A DNA stretch of 64,000 nt. Source: Pseudothauera nasutitermitis (lineage in GTDB: Bacteria > Pseudomonadota > Gammaproteobacteria > Burkholderiales > Rhodocyclaceae). A model generated the notes under the pieces. That model was not told where the DNA came from. It ran no database searches and saw only the letters and a program-made list of their open reading frames with translations. Location: positions 1 through 64,000 of the forward strand of contig NZ_SSOC01000001.1 of the NCBI RefSeq assembly GCF_004801295.1. Direction: 5' to 3'. Below are positions 54,692 through 64,000 of this stretch, in pieces (positions within the stretch are counted from its first letter, which is position 1; each line of letters begins with the position of its first letter). Position numbers and translations under genes: made by a program.

Positions 54692-55842
54692 CGCCCCACG
54701 CGCTCCTGAGTGATCTGCCACTGGTTGCCGCGGCGCACCAGATCCAGGGTCTTCATGGTACTGGCGTTGAAGTCCACCGAACGGTAACGCTGCAGGAAGC
54801 GTACCGAAGCCTGGTCACCATTCACGCTGACCTGCGGGCTGTCCACTTCCACGGTGATCTTGCCGGGCTTGTTCAGGCGCTGTTCGCGTTCACGTTCCCA
54901 GGCCTGCCGGGAACGGCCGCCCGGCACCTGGAAGCTGGCGTCATAGTGGCTGAAATAGGCCTTCACATCCTGGCGTGCCCAGGCGTCGGCCCAGGCCTGT
55001 ACAGCAGACAGCACGGTGGTTTCGACGGCGTTGTCGCCGGCGGCCGGCGCGGCGGGTTGTGCCGGTGTGGCGGCGGCCGTGGTCTGCGCCGGGGCAGTGC
55101 CGGCCGGAACCGGCGGTTCCGGTTTTGCCGGCGCGGCGGCAGGCGCGGGTTCCACGGGTTTGGCCGGCGCGCTCGCGGCCGGCGGAGGCGGCGCGGCCGG
55201 AGCCTGGGCGGTCTGTGCCGGCGCGGGAGTCTCCTGCGCCGCCGGGGGGCGGGCGGCTGCGGGCGGCGCCGCGACCGGCGTCGAGGCACTGGCGACGACC
55301 AGCGGGGCGCTGGCCGCCGGGCCGAGATCGCGGATCAGCGCCAGGGTGGAGCGCGGCGCGGTGCTGCGGCGGGTTTCGCGGCCATCGTCGAGCTGCAGCG
55401 CGCGCTCGTAGGCATCGTTGGCCAGACGGGCGTACAGATCCGCCAGATTGGTGTGCGCGGTGGCGTAGCTAGGGTGCGTGCGGATGGCGCTCTCCAGCGC
55501 GCTGCGCGCCTTGTCGTAGTCGCGCTGCTGGGCGTAGAGCACCGCCAGATTGTTATAGGGTTCCGGCAGCTGCGGGAAATCCTCGGTGAGCTTCTGGAAG
55601 GCGGCGATGGCTTCCGCGCTGCGGTTCAGTTCGGCCAGCGCCACGGCCCGCAGGAAGCGCGCTTCGGCATCCCTGGGATTGGCCGAGGCCAGCCGGTCGG
55701 CGGCGGCGAGCGCGCGTTCGGCCTGCCCCTGTTGCAGCAGGTTGCGGACGTTCTGTGCGGCTTCCGAGGCAAGGAGGGCGGGCGAGCCAAAAGACAGGGC
55801 TGCGGCCAGGGTGCCCAGGGCGACGTAGGGACGGATTCTCAT
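54688..55842 (-). CDS. TPR-repeat protein with Pro/Ala-rich linker and C-terminal NTF2-like domain
   Basis: 384 residues. Signal peptide (MRIRPYVALGTLAAALSFGSP), then three to four TPRs (about 30-155: AERALAAADRLASANPRDAE, LPEPYNNLAVLYAQQRDYDKA, YATAHTNLADLYARL), a Pro/Ala linker (about 180-275), and an NTF2-like domain related to that of the downstream L,D-transpeptidase (AVQAWADAWARQDVKAYFSHY). Probably a periplasmic scaffold working with the transpeptidase. The two genes overlap by four bases. Confidence 0.8.
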   Translation of the reverse strand: MRIRPYVALGTLAAALSFGSPALLASEAAQNVRNLLQQGQAERALAAADRLASANPRDAEARFLRAVALAELNRSAEAIAAFQKLTEDFPQLPEPYNNLAVLYAQQRDYDKARSALESAIRTHPSYATAHTNLADLYARLANDAYERALQLDDGRETRRSTAPRSTLALIRDLGPAASAPLVVASASTPVAAPPAAARPPAAQETPAPAQTAQAPAAPPPPAASAPAKPVEPAPAAAPAKPEPPVPAGTAPAQTTAAATPAQPAAPAAGDNAVETTVLSAVQAWADAWARQDVKAYFSHYDASFQVPGGRSRQAWEREREQRLNKPGKITVEVDSPQVSVNGDQASVRFLQRYRSVDFNASTMKTLDLVRRGNQWQITQERVGR

Positions 55843-55846
55843 GTAC

Positions 55847-55852
55847 TATAAT
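55847..55852 (+). promoter_or_regulatory. candidate -10 box of the cysS leader
   Basis: TATAAT on the plus strand, just right of the divergent TPR gene start and about 200 bases before cysS. It would start a transcript covering the leader hairpin at 55962. No good -35 hexamer. Confidence 0.4.
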
Positions 55853-55961
55853 GCGTTGATTTTCGGGAAATGTCCCGGCGACACAGCGGGCGATTCTACC
55901 AATAACCGCGGATGTCCCACAATCGAGCCAAGGCGGATCGCGGGCCGCCTGATCGACACCG

Positions 55962-55990
55962 GCGGGTTCGTTTCGAACCCGCTTTTTATT
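55962..55990 (+). terminator. terminator-type hairpin in the cysS leader
   Basis: Perfect 9-bp stem GCGGGTTCG (55962-55970) with CGAACCCGC (55974-55982), TTT loop, then TTTTTATT. It lies 61 bases before the cysS ATG, with no plus-strand gene upstream, so it either attenuates cysS or ends a short independent RNA starting near 55859. Confidence 0.8.
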
Positions 55991-56051
55991 GTTCGTTCCC
56001 CCGCTGGCGCGGTGGTCGGCCGACCGCCGCGCCAGGTACTCGGATTTTGTC

Positions 56052-57425
<1,374 letters not shown>

Positions 57426-57432
57426 GGCGTGC

Positions 57433-58575
57433 TCAGCGGGTGAAGTTGCCCCGGCTGATCACGCTCAGGTCCACATAGTCCAAGCCCACCTGGCGGCGCG
57501 CGGAAAACTGCATGCGCAGCCCGCCCGCGTCCCAGTTGCCCATGCCCTGCAGGGCGCCGATCAGTTTCTCGCGATTCAGTTCGCGGCCGGCGCGGCGCAG
57601 CCCTTCGGCGAAGGTCTTGGCGGCCAGGAAGCCTTCCAGGGCGGTATACGAATAGGGCTGGCCGGCCTGGTCGGCGAGCTTGCGGTATTCGCGCACCACG
57701 CTGTGGTCGAGGCGGAAGGGCGAGGGCACCACCTGGGCGATCACCAGGCCGTGGGCATCCGCGCCCAACTCGCGGATCAACTGGCGGCTGCTGATCACCG
57801 ACAGGCCGTACAGCATCGGCCGCGCGTCGGTGAGGCGCAGCGCGCGCAGGAAGGCCGCAGAACTGTCGCCCGCGGTCACCAGGATCAGCGCGGCCGGATT
57901 GGCGGCCACCACCCGGCGCGCGGCATTCGGCGCATCCGCGCCGCTGGAGGCGATGGGGGCGACCACTGCGGGCAACAGCTGGTGGCGCCGCAGTGCCTGT
58001 TCAGCGGCGACCAGACCGGCCTGGCCGAACGGGTCGGCATGGTGCACCACGCCGATGGCGCGTACCCCCAGGGTGACCAGGTGCGAAACCATGGCGTCGA
58101 TCTCCTGCGCGTAGGAAGCACGCAGGTGGAAAACATAGGGATCGGCCGGTTCGCGCAGGGCGTCGGCGCCCGTATAGGGTGCGAAGAACGGCACGCGCGC
58201 GCGGCTGGCCAGCGGCACGGCGCGCACGCTGGGGCCGGTGCCGAAACAGCCGAACAGGGCGAAGACCTTTTCCTGCTCGATCAGCCGGGCGACGTTGGCG
58301 GCGGCCTTGTCCGGATCGTAGGCGTCATCGAGCGAAAGCAGGGCAATGCGCCGGTTGTTGACGCCGCCGCGGCCGTTGAGATCGTCGAAGTACAGCGTGG
58401 CGCCGGACAGGTATTCGCGGCTGAGCTCGGCGAGTGGACCACTGAGAGCGCCGGAATGGCCGAGCAGGATGGTTTCGTCGGTGATGCCTTGCTGGGCTTG
58501 CGCCGGCGCGGCGGCGAGCAGGGCAGCGCAGCCGGCCAGCAGGATGGCCGGGCAGAGGGTGCGCAGCAGCTTCAT
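57433..58575 (-). CDS. ABC transporter substrate-binding protein, branched-chain amino acid type
   Basis: 380-residue periplasmic type I binding protein (LivK/Peripla_BP_6). Signal peptide LLRTLCPAILLAGCAALLAAAPAQA, then ILLGHSGALSGPLAELS and YDPDKAAANVARLIEQEKVFALFG, the typical N-lobe. A GCF and GTGPSVRA segment follows. No permease or ATPase gene adjoins, so it is an orphan; the ligand is unknown. ATG 58575 has GGGAGACCTC upstream. Confidence 0.85.
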   Translation of the reverse strand: MKLLRTLCPAILLAGCAALLAAAPAQAQQGITDETILLGHSGALSGPLAELSREYLSGATLYFDDLNGRGGVNNRRIALLSLDDAYDPDKAAANVARLIEQEKVFALFGCFGTGPSVRAVPLASRARVPFFAPYTGADALREPADPYVFHLRASYAQEIDAMVSHLVTLGVRAIGVVHHADPFGQAGLVAAEQALRRHQLLPAVVAPIASSGADAPNAARRVVAANPAALILVTAGDSSAAFLRALRLTDARPMLYGLSVISSRQLIRELGADAHGLVIAQVVPSPFRLDHSVVREYRKLADQAGQPYSYTALEGFLAAKTFAEGLRRAGRELNREKLIGALQGMGNWDAGGLRMQFSARRQVGLDYVDLSVISRGNFTR

Positions 58576-58867
58576 GAGGTCTCCCGTTTCCCATGTTGCG
58601 GTTCTTGGCGGTGGAAGGCGCCGAGAGGCGCGTTGCGGCCTGGGCGGCCGTCTGATGATCCATCCGCCCGCCAGTATAGCCAAGAAGCCACGCCCACGGC
58701 CATGCTTCGGGAATGCTCCGTTGGCATGGCGGCGGGCGTGTCGGGAACGGTCCGGTGTTGTGAATCAGGGCGTGAAGAACTCGCGCACCTTGTGGCTGCG
58801 CCGAAAAGTACGTGATCTATGTCCCGAAGAATTCACATACTTTTTGACTGCGTCGCAAGGTCCGCCG

Positions 58868-59995
<1,128 letters not shown>

Positions 59996-60024
59996 GGTGG
60001 GTCGCTCAGGCTGATTTGAGTCAT

Positions 60025-60117
60025 CCCGGCCTGAAGGCCGGGGCTTCCTCGCCACAGGTTTGAAGAGCCTTCGGCTCTAGGGGCACTCGTCTCGCTGACC
60101 CCGCCATGAATGGCGGG
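60025..60117. repeat. three-hairpin intergenic element between dnaJ and dnaK
   Basis: CCCGGCC-TGAA-GGCCGGG (60025-60042), AGAGCC-TTC-GGCTCT (60064-60078) and CCCGCCA-TGAA-TGGCGGG (60100-60117). The outer hairpins share the TGAA loop and are each followed by GCTTnCTC. The pattern recalls the structured ends of IS200/IS605-type elements, but no transposase remnant is present. Confidence 0.5.
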
Positions 60118-60141
60118 CTTGCTCTCGATCCATGGTCATGC

Positions 60142-60187
60142 AAAGGCCGAACCCGCGCCGGAGGCGGGCTCCGGCGGGGGTTCGGCC
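60142..60187 (-). terminator. terminator-like long hairpin after dnaK
   Basis: 10-bp outer stem GGCCGAACCC (60145-60154) with GGGTTCGGCC (60178-60187), continuing after one mismatch into an 8-bp inner stem CGCCGGAG/CTCCGGCG. On minus it is followed by TTTG only, so termination may be partial. Confidence 0.65.
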
Positions 60188-60211
60188 GTTGGGTTGCCGC
60201 CCGGCGGGCGC

Positions 60212-62134
<1,923 letters not shown>

Positions 62135-62198
62135 TTGAGGTCCTTTGTTTTCCTGAATGTTCGGATGGGTCGCGGCCCGCGGCCCGTGTCTGGTTCGA

Positions 62199-62226
62199 AT
62201 ATGGGGCGGGCCGGCACGCTTTCAAG
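62199..62226 (-). promoter_or_regulatory. sigma-32 (RpoH) promoter of dnaK
   Basis: On minus: CTTGAA (62226-62221), 14-nt spacer, CCCCATAT (62206-62199). This matches the RpoH consensus CTTGAA-N13-17-CCCCATNT completely, 65 nt before the dnaK start. Confidence 0.92.
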
Positions 62227-62244
62227 CGTCCGGCCGGCCGTTCG

Positions 62245-62799
62245 TCAGTCCTTGCCCTTGGCGACCATCACCATCGCCGGGCGCAGCACGCGCTCATGCA
62301 GCAGGTAGCCCTTCTGCAGCACGTTGATCACCGTGTTCGGCTCGGCGTCGGACTCCAGCGTGCCGATGGCCTGGTGGCGGTTCGGGTCGAACTTGCGGTT
62401 CAGCGGGTCTTCCTCGGTCAACCCGGCGCCCTCGAAGGCGGACACCAACTGCTTCAGGGTCAGCTCGACGCCCTCGCGCAGCTTTTCCAGGGTCTGGTTC
62501 TCGGTGGCCAGCGCGGCCTCCAGGCTGTCCTTCACCGGCAACATGGCGCCGGCGAATTTTTCCGCAGCGAACTTGGCGGCCTTGGCGACGTCTTCTTCCG
62601 CGCGGCGGCGCACGTTCTCGGTCTCGGCCTTGGCGCGCAACCACGCATCGTAGTGCTCGGCGGCCTTCAGTTCGGCCTGGCGCAGGCTTTCCTCCAGACC
62701 GGGCACCACGTCGATATGGCGCTCGGCGTTCTCCGCCGCGTTCTCGGCCGCTTGGTCGATGGCTTCCGCGCTTTCCGGCGCCTTGTCGTGTTCCTGCAT
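62245..62799 (-). CDS. grpE: nucleotide exchange factor GrpE
   Basis: Releases ADP from DnaK. 184 residues. A polar N-terminal tail, long coiled-coil helix ([40 protein letters not shown]), then the beta-domain with [20 protein letters not shown] and [21 protein letters not shown] 62799 gives a normal length; the open frame back to 62940 runs across the RpoH promoter and is not used. Confidence 0.96.
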   Translation of the reverse strand: MQEHDKAPESAEAIDQAAENAAENAERHIDVVPGLEESLRQAELKAAEHYDAWLRAKAETENVRRRAEEDVAKAAKFAAEKFAGAMLPVKDSLEAALATENQTLEKLREGVELTLKQLVSAFEGAGLTEEDPLNRKFDPNRHQAIGTLESDAEPNTVINVLQKGYLLHERVLRPAMVMVAKGKD

Positions 62800-62832
62800 G
62801 TTCCGGGACTCCCTGTGTTCTCGATCCGGGCT

Positions 62833-62860
62833 AGCTGGGGGTGCGTGGCGCGATTTCAAG
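62833..62860 (-). promoter_or_regulatory. sigma-32 (RpoH) promoter of grpE
   Basis: On minus: CTTGAA (62860-62855), 14-nt spacer, CCCCAGCT (62840-62833), one mismatch to CCCCATNT, 34 nt before the grpE start. Confidence 0.85.
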
Positions 62861-62951
62861 GGGGCGGCGGAACTTTTTCCCGGGCCGTGCAAATTCGCAC
62901 GTCCGCCGCCGCCCGTGCCAAAATGGACGCACGCGTGCACGACCGTCGGAC

Positions 62952-64000
62952 ATGGGCGAACTTCCTCAAAAAATCGGCAAGTACCGCATCGTCAAGGAAA
63001 TCGGACGAGGAGCGACGGCGGTCGTCTACCTGGCCGAGAACCCGCATTACCCCGACCCGGTGGCGGTCAAGCACGTGCGCTTCAACGACCGCGCCAAGGA
63101 CGAGGCCAAGTGGAACCGCCGCCTGATCAAGCTGCTGAAGGCGGAGCAGGCGGTGGCCAGCCGTCTGGATCACCCCAACATCATCCGCATCTTCGACGCG
63201 GTGATCGAGCCGGAACAGGCCTATGTGGTGATGGAGTACTTCGCCGGCGAGTCGCTGGAGCGCTACTGCGGCTTCGAGCGCCTGCTGCCGGTGCACCGCG
63301 CCATCAGCATCGTGTTCAAGTGCTGCATGGCGCTGGACCACGCCTACCGCCAGGGCATCGTGCATCGCGACATCAAGCCGGCCAACATCCTGGTCGACGA
63401 GCACGACAACGTGAAGATCACCGACTTCGGCCTGGCGATGAACGTGGACAAGAAGGTGGATACCGACTCCACCTTCATCATGGGCGTGGGCTCGCCGGCC
63501 TACATGAGCCCGGAGCAGATCAAGAACTACCCGCTCAACCAGAAGACCGACCTGTATTCGCTCGGCGTGGTGCTGTTCCACCTGCTCACCGGGCGGCTGC
63601 CGTTCCGCGCCTCGAACCCGGCGCAGTTGATCTACAAGATCATCAACGCCGATCCGCCGTCGGCCTCGCAGATCAACCCGGACGTGCCCGAGCAGATGGA
63701 TGCGGTGATCCGCAAGGCGCTGGAGAAGGATCTGTACTCGCGCTACAAGAACGGCGCGGAATTCGCCAAGGATCTGACCGCGGTGCGCTACAAGATCCTC
63801 GACGACCAGTACGTGCCGCCGGACACCACGCGTTTTGCCGTGCTGCGCAAGCTGGGCTTCTTCACCGAGTTCGACGACGTCGAGGTATGGGAGGTGCTGC
63901 GCATGTGTTCCTGGCGCCGGGTGGATGAATTCACCACGCTGATGCGCGAGGGCGACGCCGACCAGCGTTTCGGCCTGCTGCTGGACGGCGAGGTGGAAAT
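62952..64000 (+). CDS. Ser/Thr protein kinase with C-terminal cyclic-nucleotide-binding-like domain (truncated by window end)
   Basis: 349 codons are present and the gene continues past the window. Hanks-type kinase domain at about 8-270: glycine loop [20 protein letters not shown] (catalytic Lys), [11 protein letters not shown] (catalytic loop), TDFGLAM (DFG), SPAYMSPEQ (APE-like) and [15 protein letters not shown]. From about 290, [27 protein letters not shown] and [10 protein letters not shown] read as the start of a cNMP-binding domain. ATG 62952 is the first suitable start. Divergent from grpE. Substrates and ligand unknown. Confidence 0.88.
   Translation, partial: MGELPQKIGKYRIVKEIGRGATAVVYLAENPHYPDPVAVKHVRFNDRAKDEAKWNRRLIKLLKAEQAVASRLDHPNIIRIFDAVIEPEQAYVVMEYFAGESLERYCGFERLLPVHRAISIVFKCCMALDHAYRQGIVHRDIKPANILVDEHDNVKITDFGLAMNVDKKVDTDSTFIMGVGSPAYMSPEQIKNYPLNQKTDLYSLGVVLFHLLTGRLPFRASNPAQLIYKIINADPPSASQINPDVPEQMDAVIRKALEKDLYSRYKNGAEFAKDLTAVRYKILDDQYVPPDTTRFAVLRKLGFFTEFDDVEVWEVLRMCSWRRVDEFTTLMREGDADQRFGLLLDGEVE

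Noticed and set aside
59996-60211. Functional IS200/IS605 element between dnaJ and dnaK
   Set aside because: Only hairpins are present; no tnpA or tnpB fragment, and ends cannot be defined.

Overview
The window is GC-rich, densely coded chromosomal DNA from a betaproteobacterium. The gene content and order point to Rhodocyclales (Azoarcus/Thauera/Aromatoleum-like): a PHB locus (phaC, two phaB, phaR), a betaproteobacterial-type 5S rRNA, leuC-entericidin-leuD-leuB-asd-fimV-truA-trpFBA-accD-folC-dedD-cvpA-purF-metZ, and grpE-dnaK-dnaJ with RpoH-type promoters. The genus is an inference from gene order and protein character; no database search was possible.

Layout. 1-130: tail of an rrn operon (5S 3' end plus hairpin). 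261-4536: manC, bamD (minus), rluD-pgeF and a small membrane protein. 4620-8969: PHB locus phaC-phaB1-phaB2-phaR, with terminators and an intergenic repeat. 9034-12722: rimO, a patatin-like hydrolase and an FAD-linked dehydrogenase. 12800-13506: a tandemly duplicated tRNA-Ala/Glu/Asp block, each copy with its own promoter. 13745-19410: 3-hydroxybutyryl-CoA dehydrogenase, rho and trxA (minus), fdxA, a CBS protein and fadD.

19408-27434 is the accessory-looking part. It holds creB-creC, then on the minus strand rtcB, a 64-residue ORF and a 322-residue uncharacterised protein, then creD and a membrane-anchored NagZ-like enzyme. The block is bracketed by two copies of an approximately 70-bp imperfect direct repeat, each beginning at the stop codon of the preceding gene. 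The creD promoter region has a four-fold TTCAC array matching the known CreB tag. The rtcB operon has a long, structured, terminator-containing leader.

27460-30848: an ivbL-like, valine-rich leader peptide with an attenuator-type terminator ahead of ilvB-ilvN (AHAS I-type), then aroC. 30954-33272: a DUF465-type protein, an MFS transporter and an M48 peptidase lipoprotein. 33363-51565: the leucine, aspartate-family, tryptophan and fatty-acid/folate/purine/methionine cluster, all on plus. 51602-55842: lpxH, ppiB, ppiA, an L,D-transpeptidase and a TPR lipoprotein-like partner (minus). 56052-64000: cysS behind a leader terminator, an orphan branched-chain-amino-acid-type binding protein, dnaJ-dnaK-grpE (minus) with two good sigma-32 promoters, and a Ser/Thr kinase truncated by the window end.

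Main points for follow-up: the cre module with its embedded rtcB/orf64/orf322 operon and flanking repeats; the cre-tag array; the ivbL-like attenuator; the rtcB leader; degenerate tandem copies of the dnaJ 3' end; a hairpin element between dnaJ and dnaK; a betaproteobacterial intergenic repeat that supplies truA with its ribosome-binding site; and several apparently leaderless genes.
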